Origin: Planococcus maritimus
GTDB lineage: Bacteria; Bacillota; Bacilli; Bacillales_A; Planococcaceae
Assembly (NCBI RefSeq): GCF_001592825.1
Contig: NZ_LTZG01000001.1
Location: forward strand, 1,550,001-1,614,000
Reading direction: 5' to 3'
DNA: 64,000 nt
Every line of letters starts with the position of its first letter. Positions within the stretch are counted from its first letter, which is position 1. A model generated the notes under the pieces. The model made no database searches and had not been told where the DNA came from. It saw only the letters and a list, made by a program, of their open reading frames with translations. Shown piece after piece: positions 23,101 to 32,336 of this stretch. Made by a program: the position numbers and the translations under genes.

Positions 23101-24738
23101 ATGAAATCATTATCGCTTAGGAATTACTGGGGTCTGATATTTGCCATTTTCATTTTGTTGTTCGCCGCCGTTCTCAGCATTCTCGTCTCGGAAATCAGCA
23201 CAAACCGATTGGAAGAAGAACGTGGAAATTCATTATCAAGTATCGCCTTTCAAATGAAGGACCGTTTAGATCAGTATATGTGGGGCCGTTATAGTGAAAT
23301 CAAGACTTTTGGGGAAATCGAGGAGCTTGAACTCGCAGCCACCGAGGAACAAAAGCGTGCGAAGCTTGATATGCTGCAAGAACAAATACCGGCATTTTCG
23401 TGGATTGGCATGACCGATTCATCGGGCTTCGTTACTGCCTCTACTGATGAGTTATTAGAAGGCATGGACCTTTCCGACCGGCCTATTTATACGCAGGCCC
23501 GCAAAACCGATTTTGTCGGCGATGTCCACGAAGCGCTGCTTTTAGCAGAGCTTTTGCCAAATCCAAGTGGGCGTGAGCTCGAGTTTGTCGATATTAGTGT
23601 GCCCATCATCCATTCTGACGGCTCATTCGCTGGAGTAGTCGCTGCTCATTTGAGTTGGGAATGGGCAGAGGAAGTCATGCAGTATGTATTACGCCCAATG
23701 AATCGCCAAGAAAATGAGTTAGAGGTCTTCGTCTTGAGTCCGGGTACCCAGCGCGTCATCCTCGGTCCGGAAGAATTTCTTGGCAAGCCGCTTCCGATTG
23801 AGTCCGCCTCTTTGTCGAGTGGAAAAACCGGTTGGGTATTAGAGGAATGGCCGAACGGTGAATCCTATCTTACGGGGTTTGCCGGCGGCCGGACCAATTG
23901 GGATTATCCAGAGCTGCGATGGACAGTTCTGGTACGCCAGCCGGAAGAAGCCGCTTTTGCCGCTGCCCGCGATTTAAGCCGCATCATCATGTGGAGCGGC
24001 CTGGCAAGCGCTATTCTTTTTGCCTTGGCTGGCTGGTTCGTTGCTGGTAGAATTTCTCGACCGCTGAAGGAAATCTCCCGAAAAGCGAAAGCCTTCCGCA
24101 AAGGCGAGCAATTGGAGTTGCCGAAAAACACGGGCGTGCGCGAAATCGAGGATCTGTCCTACTCACTGGAAAGCTTGATCAAGACACTCGGCACTGCCGA
24201 ATCCGATTTAGTGCGTATGCAAGATTTGGCACAGCGTGATCCACTGACCGGTTTGCCAAATCGTATCGCACTTGAAGAAGCCGCTGATCGAATGATGAAA
24301 CGAGCGCGCACCGATAAAGAACCATTAGCCTTTTTCTATTTGGATTTGGACGGCTTCAAAAAAGCCAACGATACCTTAGGGCATTTAGCGGGCGACCACG
24401 TACTCCAGAAAGTGGCCGAACGCTTGATGGCCGAACTGCCTGAAGGCGCATTTATCGCCCGCATTGGCGGAGATGAATTTGTCTTATTGTTCCCTTGTGA
24501 TGGGCTTGGCGAATTGCCGACTAAACAACTAGCACAGCGTTTGATCGACCGGCTGAGCAAGCCGATCACCGTTGATGCTGGCCAAGTGCAACTCGGCTGC
24601 AGCATCGGCATTGCCATTTACCCGGACAATGCCGAAAATCTTTATACCCTATTGTCTTACGCTGATGCAGCGCTTTATGTCTCGAAGGAAAACGGCAGAA
24701 GCCAGACAACGTTTTACAGAGACATTGTTTCGGAATAA
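23101..24738 (+). CDS. membrane diguanylate cyclase (Cache-HAMP-GGDEF)
   Basis: A 545-aa c-di-GMP synthase. TM1 at about 10-32, an extracytoplasmic Cache-type sensor domain (about 40-295, with F-V-D-I-S-V-P-I-I), TM2 about 300-320, HAMP 322-375, and a GGDEF domain from R-D-P-L-T-G-L-P-N-R. The active-site loop G456-G-D-E-F460 is intact, so cyclase activity is likely. The RxxD inhibitory site is not seen before the loop. AAAGGG precedes the ATG at 23101. No EAL domain or c-di-GMP target is nearby. Confidence 0.9.
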   Translation: MKSLSLRNYWGLIFAIFILLFAAVLSILVSEISTNRLEEERGNSLSSIAFQMKDRLDQYMWGRYSEIKTFGEIEELELAATEEQKRAKLDMLQEQIPAFSWIGMTDSSGFVTASTDELLEGMDLSDRPIYTQARKTDFVGDVHEALLLAELLPNPSGRELEFVDISVPIIHSDGSFAGVVAAHLSWEWAEEVMQYVLRPMNRQENELEVFVLSPGTQRVILGPEEFLGKPLPIESASLSSGKTGWVLEEWPNGESYLTGFAGGRTNWDYPELRWTVLVRQPEEAAFAAARDLSRIIMWSGLASAILFALAGWFVAGRISRPLKEISRKAKAFRKGEQLELPKNTGVREIEDLSYSLESLIKTLGTAESDLVRMQDLAQRDPLTGLPNRIALEEAADRMMKRARTDKEPLAFFYLDLDGFKKANDTLGHLAGDHVLQKVAERLMAELPEGAFIARIGGDEFVLLFPCDGLGELPTKQLAQRLIDRLSKPITVDAGQVQLGCSIGIAIYPDNAENLYTLLSYADAALYVSKENGRSQTTFYRDIVSE

Positions 24739-24775
24739 GCCTCTAGTTACTTAACCAATACCCATATGAATTCAG

Positions 24776-25094
24776 AAGGGGCTGTCTCATAAGTCCCTAA
24801 AATAAAACAGACGGAGAAAAAATTCTTTTTCTCTGTCTGTTTTTGATTTATCGGTGAGGCACCTGAGAGTAGCCGGCTGATGGGAATGGAGACGGCGACT
24901 CCAGCGGGAATAGTGACTGAGCTAAGCGAAGGAGCGACGCGAGCCGAAGACCCTGGACTGAGCGAAGCGAGGGAAGCGGCTAAGGCCGTGCCCGCGGAAA
25001 GCGTCCGTCGAAATGGACATCAGCCATTTCTTTAGAAGACGAAAAGGGACTGCCCCTAAAAGTCACTTTTCATGACCTTTTGGGACAGCCCCTT
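24776..25094. mobile_element. MITE-like element with inverted AAGGGGCTGTC ends (repeat B, full copy)
   Basis: A 319-bp non-coding element bounded by inverted AAGGGGCTGTC termini (left 24776, right ending 25094). The left arm carries an AACAGACgGAGAAAAA/TTTTTCTCtGTCTGTT hairpin with T tail. The centre holds GC-rich blocks (GGAGACGGCGACTCC, GGCCGTGCCCGCGGAAAGCG) shared with the short copy at 6741-6806. No transposase is inside. Target duplications are not clear. Confidence 0.7.
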
Positions 25095-25102
25095 TTAAGA
25101 GT

Positions 25103-25400
25103 ATTGAAGAAGTCTATAGTTCGGTATCTAATACGAAAGAAGCTACTTTTTTTCACATTCAACAATCAATGGTCTCTCTAAGTATTTGGAGAAGCGTTCG
25201 ATCGTAAAACCTTCTGCTCAATAATGCTACGCATTACTTCGCAAAGATAAGTTCTCACGTAGTTCGACCTTATCTTTCCTGTGGGACCAGCGGGTTTGAG
25301 AGACCCCGCAAGAAGCGTAGCGAATGAGGAGGCTCGATTCCCGCCCCACGGAAAGCGAGCGATAAGCTTCGGAAAATACGACTTTATCACTTTCTCGACA
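25103..25400 (+). repeat. dispersed GC-rich repeat C, copy 1 (with extra insert)
   Basis: Begins near ATTGAAGAAGT and runs through TCTAAGTATTTGGAGAAGCG, CCCGCAAGAAGCG, GAGGAGGCTCG, CCACGGAAAGCGAGCGATAAG and CTTCGGAAAATACGAC to CTTTCTCGACA. The same blocks, in order, occur at 41699-41925 and inverted at 48780-48953. This copy has about 80 extra bases after AAGCGTTCG. Confidence 0.8.
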
Positions 25401-25409
25401 AGCTGAAGA

Positions 25410-25436
25410 GCGCTGCCTCTTGAGGCAGCGCTTTTT
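25410..25436 (+). terminator. strong hairpin after repeat C copy 1
   Basis: Perfect GCGCTGCCTC/GAGGCAGCGC stem with a two-base gap and T5 tail on the + strand, between repeat C and the MFS gene. It would isolate the MFS gene from upstream reading. Confidence 0.8.
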
Positions 25437-25549
25437 CGAATGCCATATATTGGACGGCACGCCCGGGCTCTGCTACGGTTAATGAATGGCAAAAGCCAAA
25501 GATACATTATTTACAGCACTGTTATTGTGCTTCAGAAGGAGTCTTTCAT

Positions 25550-26740
25550 TTGAGTAACAACAAACCTAAATTATGGACGCGGGACTTTATTGGCGTTTCC
25601 GTCGTCCATTTTCTGCTACTGCTCGTTTTTTATTTATTGATTGTGACGATCGCTTTATACGCTGTCGAAGAGTACGGTGCTTCGACTAGTGAAGCCGGCC
25701 TCGTCACCGGTATTTTCATCTTAGGGGCGCTGACCGGGCGCTTAGTTATTGGACGCACTCTCGATATAATCGGGCGCAAACGCGCGTTGGTGCTCGGGTC
25801 TGCTTTATTTGTCGGCATGACTGCGCTATACTTCTTGCCGCTTGGGTTGCCTTTTTTGATGCTGAATCGCTTTTTGCACGGCGTGACGCTTGGAGTCGCG
25901 AGCACTGCCGCCGGAACGATCGCTGCGCAAGTCATTCCCCATACGCGTAAAGGCGAAGGCATTGGCTATTTCAGCATGAGTGCGACGCTCGGGGCTGCTT
26001 TTGGGCCATTCATCGGCTTGTTGATGAGCCAATGGACTGGCTATAATACCATTTTCGCGGCTTGTGTCGCGATTGCTGTCTCTGCACTGGCGCTTAGTAC
26101 GTTTGTGAAAGTACCGGTGCTGGAAAAACCGCCGGCTGAAGAAACGAAATCCGGTTTCCAGCTTTCCAATTATTTAGAAGCGAATGCGGTGCCGATTGCC
26201 ATTGTCATGTTCTTGATCGCGCTAAGCTATTCGAGCGTTTTATCCTTCATCAATTTTTACGCCAATGATAAAGGCCTAGTTGAAGCAGCGAGCTTCTTCT
26301 TCCTGGTCTATGCTGTTGTCATTTTGCTGACACGCCCATTCACGGGACGCATCATGGATTTATATGGTGCCAATTACATCATGTATCCGGCACTCGTATC
26401 ACTTGCAGGCGGCTTATTGCTGCTAAGCATTGCTGACTCGAGCATGGGTCTGTTGTTTGCGGGTGCTTTGATTGGGCTTGGATTTGGTAATATGCAATCG
26501 ACGACACAAGCGGTCGCGATTAAATTAACCCCTCCCCACCGGATGGGACTTGCAACTTCGACCTTCTTTGTCGCAATGGACGGTGGGCTCGGCATGGGAC
26601 CGTATATTCTCGGCTTTATCATTCCCTTTACCGGCTACAGTGCGCTTTACGGCTTACTAGGCATTGCTGTATTTGCGTTGATTGTGCCATATTATTTCCT
26701 CCACGGAAAAAAAGAGCGCCAGTCCGCTTCAGTGCATTAA
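25550..26740 (+). CDS. MFS transporter
   Basis: A 396-aa major facilitator protein with twelve hydrophobic segments and the loop 2-3 motif G-R-T-L-D-I-I-G-R-K-R (about 67-77), preceded by G-A-L-T-G-R-L-V-I. A drug or small-molecule exporter of the YfkF/AraJ type is plausible, but the substrate is unknown. The start is TTG behind GAAGGAG. It is monocistronic. Confidence 0.88.
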   Translation: MSNNKPKLWTRDFIGVSVVHFLLLLVFYLLIVTIALYAVEEYGASTSEAGLVTGIFILGALTGRLVIGRTLDIIGRKRALVLGSALFVGMTALYFLPLGLPFLMLNRFLHGVTLGVASTAAGTIAAQVIPHTRKGEGIGYFSMSATLGAAFGPFIGLLMSQWTGYNTIFAACVAIAVSALALSTFVKVPVLEKPPAEETKSGFQLSNYLEANAVPIAIVMFLIALSYSSVLSFINFYANDKGLVEAASFFFLVYAVVILLTRPFTGRIMDLYGANYIMYPALVSLAGGLLLLSIADSSMGLLFAGALIGLGFGNMQSTTQAVAIKLTPPHRMGLATSTFFVAMDGGLGMGPYILGFIIPFTGYSALYGLLGIAVFALIVPYYFLHGKKERQSASVH

Positions 26741-26766
26741 ATTGATACACGATAAAAAAACGTAAA

Positions 26767-26797
26767 AGAACGGCCGACAAATCATGTCGGCCGTTCT
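26767..26797. terminator. bidirectional terminator between the MFS and cupin genes
   Basis: Perfect 12-bp stem AGAACGGCCGAC/GTCGGCCGTTCT with a 7-base loop, flanked by A and T runs. Confidence 0.92.
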
Positions 26798-26807
26798 TTA
26801 TGTTCGC

Positions 26808-27224
26808 TTATTCTTCCTCTTCTGCTGCGTCCGCTTCCGCTTTTGTTTCATGCACGGTGCTGTGCGGATGTTCTGGCGGCGCGTAGATGGAATAGATCTT
26901 TAACGGCTTATCGCCTGTGTTGGTGACATTATGCCATTTGCCTGCGGGGATGAGGATGGCGTAATCGTCTTCTGCTTTTTCTTCAAAACTTAGATTGTCT
27001 TCGCTATCGCCCATCTGCACGAGTCCTTGCCCTTCTTCGATGCGAAGGAATTGGTCGCCGTGTTCATGGACTTCCAGTCCGATGTCATCGCCTGCTGCGA
27101 TGCTCATCAACGTAACCTGCAAGTTTTTACCGGTCCAAAGCGCGGTCCGGAACGTCTCGTTTTGTTTCGTTGCCTCTTCAATATTGACGACCAATGATTC
27201 AGCGCCATAGTCTTTCAATTCCAT
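26808..27224 (-). CDS. cupin-domain protein
   Basis: A 138-aa single cupin. Motif 1 is L-E-V-H-E-H-G-D-Q-F-L-R-I-E-E-G (about 50-65) and motif 2 P-A-G-K-W-H-N-V-T-N (about 93-102), giving the usual His/His/Glu/His metal site, followed by an acidic tail of glutamates. The function is not known; such proteins include isomerases and sugar or small-molecule binders. GGAGGA precedes the ATG. Confidence 0.83.
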   Translation of the reverse strand: MELKDYGAESLVVNIEEATKQNETFRTALWTGKNLQVTLMSIAAGDDIGLEVHEHGDQFLRIEEGQGLVQMGDSEDNLSFEEKAEDDYAILIPAGKWHNVTNTGDKPLKIYSIYAPPEHPHSTVHETKAEADAAEEEE

Positions 27225-27294
27225 ATGTGGTTCCTCCTCCGATTTGTTGTTCTGCTCTTCTCTACCCTGGAAAAAGCAGGTATAAACAAACCGC

Positions 27295-28344
27295 TCAGCG
27301 CATCGCTTGTTTTTTCAGCGCCTGGTTGCGGGAGTTGAACACATCATTATGAGAAGACACCATGGCAATATTGGCAGCATCCGGCTCGATGAACTTTTTC
27401 GCTTTATTGACGGCGTTGGCAGCATCGGTGAAGGTGCCGGCGATCAAATTGAGCTTGCCCTCATGCTGAAGAATGTCGCCTGCTGCAAACACTCCCGGTA
27501 CGGAAGTCTCGCTTGCTGGCGTACCCAGTAGATAGAAGTCATCTTTTGTTTCCAAATCGAGCGGGCTGTTTTCAAGCAAGCTCGCATCACGCTCATAGCC
27601 GTGGTTGATGACAAGCTGGTCAACCGGCAGCATACACCGTTCACCCGTTACTTGGTTCATCACTTCCACCAGTTCGACGCGGTCGCCAGCATCCGATGCC
27701 ACAAGCCGCGTAATAGCGGAATCCAGCAAGCATTCCGCACGGCTTTCCAGCAGTTGCCGTACTTGTGCTTCGTGCCCGGCCATTTCGGATTTGCGGTGGA
27801 CGACATAGACTTTTTCAGCGATCGGTTCGAGCTCGTTGGCCCAATCGACTGCCGAATTGCCGCCACCTGAAATGAGCACCGTACAGCCGCGAAAACGCTC
27901 GAGTGTTTTCACAGTGTAATTGAGGTTGGCTACTTCAAAACGCTCAGCCCCTTCGATTTGCAGCTTTTGCGGTTTCAAGATGCCGCCACCGACTGCAACG
28001 ATGATTGATTTGGAATAATGGATTTCACCCGACGCCCCTGACAGCACAAACAAGCCATCTTCATTCTTCGCCATGCTTTCCACTTTCTCATCCAAGCACA
28101 CCGTCGGATCGAAGGTGAGCCCTTGCTCGACCAATTGCGTGATCAGCTGTTCGCAGCGAATTGGCGTCTGTCCCCCGACGTCCCAAATCATTTTTTCCGG
28201 ATAGACATGAAGTTTGCCGCCAAGGCGCGGTTGAAACTCGATAATTTTCGTTTTCATGCCCCGAAGCCCGCTGTAAAAAGCTGAATACAAGCCGGCGGGA
28301 CCTCCCCCGATGATGGTAACGTCAAAGATATCGTGATTGGCCAT
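27295..28344 (-). CDS. ferredoxin-NADP(+) reductase, thioredoxin-reductase-like
   Basis: A 349-aa flavoprotein passing electrons between NADPH and ferredoxin/flavodoxin. FAD site G-G-G-P-A-G-L-Y-S (13-21), NADPH site S-G-G-G-N-S-A-V-D-W (about 159-168), and the late F-A-A-G-D-I motif are present. The redox Cys pair of true thioredoxin reductases is absent, as in the YumC/YcgT type. It is divergent from a siderophore transporter across a region with Fur boxes, suggesting a role in reducing imported iron. Confidence 0.92.
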   Translation of the reverse strand: MANHDIFDVTIIGGGPAGLYSAFYSGLRGMKTKIIEFQPRLGGKLHVYPEKMIWDVGGQTPIRCEQLITQLVEQGLTFDPTVCLDEKVESMAKNEDGLFVLSGASGEIHYSKSIIVAVGGGILKPQKLQIEGAERFEVANLNYTVKTLERFRGCTVLISGGGNSAVDWANELEPIAEKVYVVHRKSEMAGHEAQVRQLLESRAECLLDSAITRLVASDAGDRVELVEVMNQVTGERCMLPVDQLVINHGYERDASLLENSPLDLETKDDFYLLGTPASETSVPGVFAAGDILQHEGKLNLIAGTFTDAANAVNKAKKFIEPDAANIAMVSSHNDVFNSRNQALKKQAMR

Positions 28345-28376
28345 TTTTTACATCCCCGTTCTATAATAAATTCCGA

Positions 28377-28438
28377 TTGACAACGATTCTCAATAACTTT
28401 ATAGTATACATTGTAATGAAAGTGAGAATCATTATCAA
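28377..28438. promoter_or_regulatory. divergent promoters overlapped by two Fur boxes
   Basis: Plus strand: TTGACA (28377-28382), 17 bp, TATAGT (28400-28405). Minus strand: TTGATA (28433-28438), 17 bp, TACAAT (28410-28415). Fur-box-like TGACAACGATTCTCA (28378-28392) covers the first -35 region and TGAGAATCATTATCA (28423-28437; 14 of 15 to TGATAATNATTATCA) covers the second. Iron-dependent repression of both operons follows. Confidence 0.88.
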
Positions 28439-28500
28439 CATATATCCTGTTTTTATTTATTTGCTTCACGATTACGGTTTAATGATAAGGAGGGCTGTCG

Positions 28501-29292
28501 ATGGGACGCCTTTATACAGAAAACCTGGAAGTCAGCTATGGCGAAAGGAAAATCGTCAAAGGTTTGTCCCTGTCGATTCCAGATAAAAAGATTACGGCGA
28601 TTATCGGGCCGAACGGATGTGGAAAATCCACTTTCCTAAAAGCGATGACTCGTGTCATTCCACACGAAGCAGGTTCGGTCATTCTCGATGGCCAGCAAAT
28701 CGCTGAAGAAAAGACTAAGCAATTGGCAAAAAAACTGGCGATCTTGCCACAGTCGCCGGAAAACGCAGCTGGCTTGACCGTCGGAGAAATCGTTTCCTAT
28801 GGCCGCTTCCCCTACCAAAAAGGGTTTGGGAAGCTAAGTAAACGGGACTACGAGATGATCGACTGGGCGCTGAATGTCACCGGCACGCAATTTTTCAAAT
28901 ACCATCCTGTCGATGCCTTATCGGGCGGCCAGCGCCAACGCGTCTGGATCGCCATGGCGCTTGCGCAGGAAACCGAAATGATTTTCCTCGATGAGCCGAC
29001 AACTTATCTCGATATGGCGCACCAATTGGAGATCTTGGAGCTTCTCCGCGACCTTAACGCCGATGAAGAACGCACCATTGTCATGGTGCTCCACGATTTG
29101 AACCATGCCGCCCGCTTTGCTGACCATATCGTCGCAATGAAGGACGGTCAAATCATCAAAGCCGGGTCCCCCGAAGAAGTCATCGTTCCGGAAGTCCTTC
29201 GTGAAGTATTCCGCATCGACGCAGAAATCGGGCTTGACCCACGCACACAAAAACCGATATGCCTGACATACAATTTAATCAAAGGAGCTTAA
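28501..29292 (+). CDS. siderophore/iron ABC transporter, ATP-binding protein (FecE/FepC type)
   Basis: A 263-aa ABC ATPase. Walker A G-P-N-G-C-G-K-S-T (about 37-45), Q-loop P-Q-S, signature L-S-G-G-Q-R-Q-R-V-W (about 140-149), Walker B M-I-F-L-D-E-P (160-166) and H-loop V-L-H-D-L are all present. It is first in an operon with a binding lipoprotein and two permeases, under a Fur-type promoter. AAGGAGG lies seven bases before the ATG. Which siderophore is carried cannot be told. Confidence 0.93.
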   Translation: MGRLYTENLEVSYGERKIVKGLSLSIPDKKITAIIGPNGCGKSTFLKAMTRVIPHEAGSVILDGQQIAEEKTKQLAKKLAILPQSPENAAGLTVGEIVSYGRFPYQKGFGKLSKRDYEMIDWALNVTGTQFFKYHPVDALSGGQRQRVWIAMALAQETEMIFLDEPTTYLDMAHQLEILELLRDLNADEERTIVMVLHDLNHAARFADHIVAMKDGQIIKAGSPEEVIVPEVLREVFRIDAEIGLDPRTQKPICLTYNLIKGA

Positions 29293-29299
29293 TCTGATC

Positions 29300-30229
29300 A
29301 TGAAAAAATTACTTTTCTTGTCCATTACACTACTCTTTATGCTGGCGCTTGCCGCTTGCGGATCTTCAGAAGGAACGACAGAGGAAACGGGCGGTTCGGA
29401 AGGCGAAGCAAGCGGATCCGACACCATCCAATACGAATCAGAAAACGGTACAGTGGAAGTCCCGGCTGACCCGCAACGCGTAGTAGCCTTAGCTTACGGC
29501 GGAAATGTCATGTCACTTGATGTGCCGCTTGTCGGGATCGACGCTTGGGCGATCGACAACCCGAACTACGAGCCTTATTTGGACGGTGTTGAAGTTGTAT
29601 CCGAAGAGAACTTGGAAAAAATCATTGAATTGGACCCGGATTTGATCATCGGCTATTCCACACTTCAAAACATCGACAAATTGGAGCAAATCGCACCGAC
29701 TGTCACTTATACTTACGGCAAAGTCGACTATTTGACGCAGCATTTGGAAATCGGCAAGTTATTGAATAAAGAAGACGAAGCCCAAGCATATGTTGATGAC
29801 TTTAAAGAGCGCGCACAAGCGGCCGGAGAAGACGTCAAAGCGGAAATCGGCGAAGATGCCACCGTTTCTGTCATCGAGAACTTCGACAAGCAATTGTATG
29901 TTTTTGGCGATAATTGGGGCCGCGGGACGGAAATTCTGTATCAGGAAATGGGCTTGAAGATGCCGGAGAAAGTTGAAGAAATGGCTTTAACTGACGGATT
30001 CTACGCATTGTCACAAGAAGTCCTCCCTGAGTACATGGGCGATTACGTGATCTTCAGCAAAGATTCCGAACAGGACAATTCTTTCCAGGAAACAGATCTT
30101 TACCAAAACACGCCAGCTGTAAAGAACGACCAAGTATTCGAAGCGGATGCGAAGAAATTGTATTTCAACGATCCGATTTCACTCGATTACCAACTTGAGT
30201 TGTTCCAGGAAAAATTCCTTGGCCAATAA
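29300..30229 (+). CDS. iron-siderophore ABC transporter substrate-binding lipoprotein
   Basis: A 309-aa lipoprotein with signal peptide and lipobox L-A-A-C (Cys20), then a Glu/Gly/Ser-rich linker and a class III binding fold with the D-P-D-L-I-I-G segment near 112-118. It captures the ferric siderophore outside the membrane. The start is seven bases after the ATPase stop. A partial terminator after this gene may favour its expression over that of the permeases. Confidence 0.92.
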   Translation: MKKLLFLSITLLFMLALAACGSSEGTTEETGGSEGEASGSDTIQYESENGTVEVPADPQRVVALAYGGNVMSLDVPLVGIDAWAIDNPNYEPYLDGVEVVSEENLEKIIELDPDLIIGYSTLQNIDKLEQIAPTVTYTYGKVDYLTQHLEIGKLLNKEDEAQAYVDDFKERAQAAGEDVKAEIGEDATVSVIENFDKQLYVFGDNWGRGTEILYQEMGLKMPEKVEEMALTDGFYALSQEVLPEYMGDYVIFSKDSEQDNSFQETDLYQNTPAVKNDQVFEADAKKLYFNDPISLDYQLELFQEKFLGQ

Positions 30230-30234
30230 TTACA

Positions 30235-30266
30235 AAAGGGATTCTGCACAGCGGAATCCCTTTATT
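30235..30266 (+). terminator. intra-operon terminator between binding protein and permeases
   Basis: AAAGGGATTC/GAATCCCTTT stem with a nine-base loop and T-rich tail in the 61-bp gap. Such partial terminators typically keep the binding protein transcript more abundant. Confidence 0.75.
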
Positions 30267-30290
30267 CTTTCTATAAAAAGGTGATGAAGC

Positions 30291-31289
30291 ATGCGCTATA
30301 ATGCCCGTTTTTCTTACATATTCGGAATCAGCCTGCTGGCACTCGTGCTGGCTTTTATTGTGTCAATGGTTTTTGGGGCGGCGGATGTCAGCCTGAAAAA
30401 CTTATGGCTTGCGCTGTTTTCAAACAGCACCGGACAGCAAATTTCGATTATCCAGGAAATTCGCCTGCCGCGTGAAGTGGCGGCGATTTTTGTCGGCGCG
30501 GCACTCGCCGTGTCAGGCGCCATCATGCAAGGCATGACCCGCAACCCACTGGCTGACCCGGGCTTGCTTGGGTTGACTGCAGGCGCCAATGCGGCGCTGG
30601 CTGCCACACTCGCGTTTATTCCCGGTGCTAATTACTTCGGCATTATGATCGCTTGCTTTATCGGGGCGGCAATTGGGGCCGGGCTGGTGTTCGGTATCGG
30701 GGCATCTCGGCGCGGCGGCTTTTCACCCTTTCGCATCGTCTTGGCAGGCGCTGCCGTTTCGGCCTTTTTGACCGCCATTGCCGAAGCGATCGGCCTGCTG
30801 TTTAAAATATCCAAAGATGTGTCCATGTGGACCGCTGGCGGCTTGATCGGCACGTCTTGGGGACAGCTGCAAATCATCGTCCCATTCATCACCATCGCTT
30901 TGTTTGCCGCGCTGCTCTTATCCCGCCAGCTGGCTGTCTTGAGTTTGAGCGAAGAAGCTGCCATCGGGCTTGGCCAAAAAACCGGCCAGATCAAAGCGAT
31001 GTTGTTTGTGATTGTTACTTTGCTTGCGGGCGCTGCAGTAGCTCTAGCTGGTAACTTAGCGTTCATCGGATTAATGATTCCACACATTGTCCGCGTCATT
31101 GTCGGCAGCGACTACCGCTTCATTATTCCGATGTCAGCAGTGACGGGCGCCATTTTTATGCTGCTCGCCGATTTGTTCGGACGCACGGTCAATGCCCCAT
31201 TCGAGACGCCAGTCGCAGCGGTCGTTGCCATGCTCGGCTTGCCGTTCTTCTTGCTCATCGTTCGTAAAGGTGGAGGTGCGTTCACATGA
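30291..31289 (+). CDS. iron-siderophore ABC transporter permease 1 (FecCD family)
   Basis: A 332-aa permease with about nine to ten hydrophobic segments. The family blocks R-L-P-R-E-V-A-A-I-F-V-G-A-A-L-A-V-S-G (about 47-65), N-P-L-A-D-P-G-L-L-G (about 83-92) and the C-terminal G-L-M-I-P-H-I-V-R coupling region are clear. It overlaps permease 2 by four bases (ATGA). Confidence 0.93.
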   Translation: MRYNARFSYIFGISLLALVLAFIVSMVFGAADVSLKNLWLALFSNSTGQQISIIQEIRLPREVAAIFVGAALAVSGAIMQGMTRNPLADPGLLGLTAGANAALAATLAFIPGANYFGIMIACFIGAAIGAGLVFGIGASRRGGFSPFRIVLAGAAVSAFLTAIAEAIGLLFKISKDVSMWTAGGLIGTSWGQLQIIVPFITIALFAALLLSRQLAVLSLSEEAAIGLGQKTGQIKAMLFVIVTLLAGAAVALAGNLAFIGLMIPHIVRVIVGSDYRFIIPMSAVTGAIFMLLADLFGRTVNAPFETPVAAVVAMLGLPFFLLIVRKGGGAFT

Positions 31290-32293
31290 TCCAACAACAT
31301 TTAATCCGCAAGCAGCGCATTACGATGATCTCTCTTTTCCTCATCATCGCAGCTACCGCCGTCCTGAGCCTGGGACTAGGCTATTCCACTCTCGGTTTCG
31401 AACGGATTATTCCGGTCTTGATGGGACAAGGCGATTTTAAAGAAGAGTTCGTGTTGTTTTCCATCCGCATGCCTCGTTTGCTCATCACGTTTTTGGCAGG
31501 TATGGCACTTGCCTTATCAGGAGCTGTACTGCAGAGCATTACACGCAATGATTTGGCAGATCCCGGCATCATCGGCATCAATTCCGGTGCCGGTGTCGCC
31601 ATCGCCATTTTCTTCTTGTTTATCCCGGTAGATCCGGGTTCATTTGCCTTCTTAATGCCGTTTGTAGCATTTCTTGGCGCATTCATTACTGCCATCTTAA
31701 TTTATCTATTTTCTCGTGATCCACGGACTGGGCTCCAGCCGGTGCGCCTTGTTCTAGTGGGAATCGGATTTTCCATGGCCTTGTCTGGCGTCATGATTGT
31801 CTTGATTTCCTCTGCCGACCGAGAGAAAGTAGACTTTATCGCCCAGTGGCTGGCCGGTTCCATCTGGGGCACGGACTGGCCGTTTATCGCCGCATTATTG
31901 CCTTGGCTGGTCATCCTGATTCCTTTCGTTTTGTACAAGTCCAACCGTTTAAATATTCTGGGGCTTGGCGAACCGGCAGCTATTGGGCTCGGCATCAATA
32001 TCGGCAAAGAACGCGCCGTGCTTTTGCTGGCAGCCGTCGCATTGGCAGCTGCGGCCGTGTCCGTTACCGGGAGTATTGCCTTTATCGGCTTGATGGCTCC
32101 CCACCTTGCGAAAGCACTCGTTGGGCCACGTCATCAGCTGTTTCTGCCTGTCGCTATCCTGCTCGGTGGCTGGTTATTGCTTGCCGCTGATACCATCGGG
32201 CGCAATTTGCTCGAACCATCCGGCATTCCTGCTGGTGTCATGGCCGCTTTGATCGGCGCACCGTATTTTGTGTATTTATTAATGAAAAAATAA
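31286..32293 (+). CDS. iron-siderophore ABC transporter permease 2 (FecCD family)
   Basis: A 335-aa permease paralogous to the preceding one: R-M-P-R-L-L-I-T-F-L-A-G-M-A-L-A-L-S-G, N-D-L-A-D-P-G-I-I-G and G-L-M-A-P-H-L-A-K are in the same order. The two form the heterodimeric membrane channel. It ends the operon with a strong terminator. Confidence 0.93.
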   Translation: MIQQHLIRKQRITMISLFLIIAATAVLSLGLGYSTLGFERIIPVLMGQGDFKEEFVLFSIRMPRLLITFLAGMALALSGAVLQSITRNDLADPGIIGINSGAGVAIAIFFLFIPVDPGSFAFLMPFVAFLGAFITAILIYLFSRDPRTGLQPVRLVLVGIGFSMALSGVMIVLISSADREKVDFIAQWLAGSIWGTDWPFIAALLPWLVILIPFVLYKSNRLNILGLGEPAAIGLGINIGKERAVLLLAAVALAAAAVSVTGSIAFIGLMAPHLAKALVGPRHQLFLPVAILLGGWLLLAADTIGRNLLEPSGIPAGVMAALIGAPYFVYLLMKK

Positions 32294-32330
32294 AAAAGCT
32301 CATGCCCTAGTTTTGGGGCATGAGCTTTTT
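32293..32330. terminator. bidirectional terminator between siderophore operon and nhaC
   Basis: AAAAAGCTCATGCCC/GGGCATGAGCTTTTT, a perfect 15-bp stem with an eight-base loop, suited to both convergent genes. Confidence 0.93.
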
Positions 32331-32336
32331 GCTATT

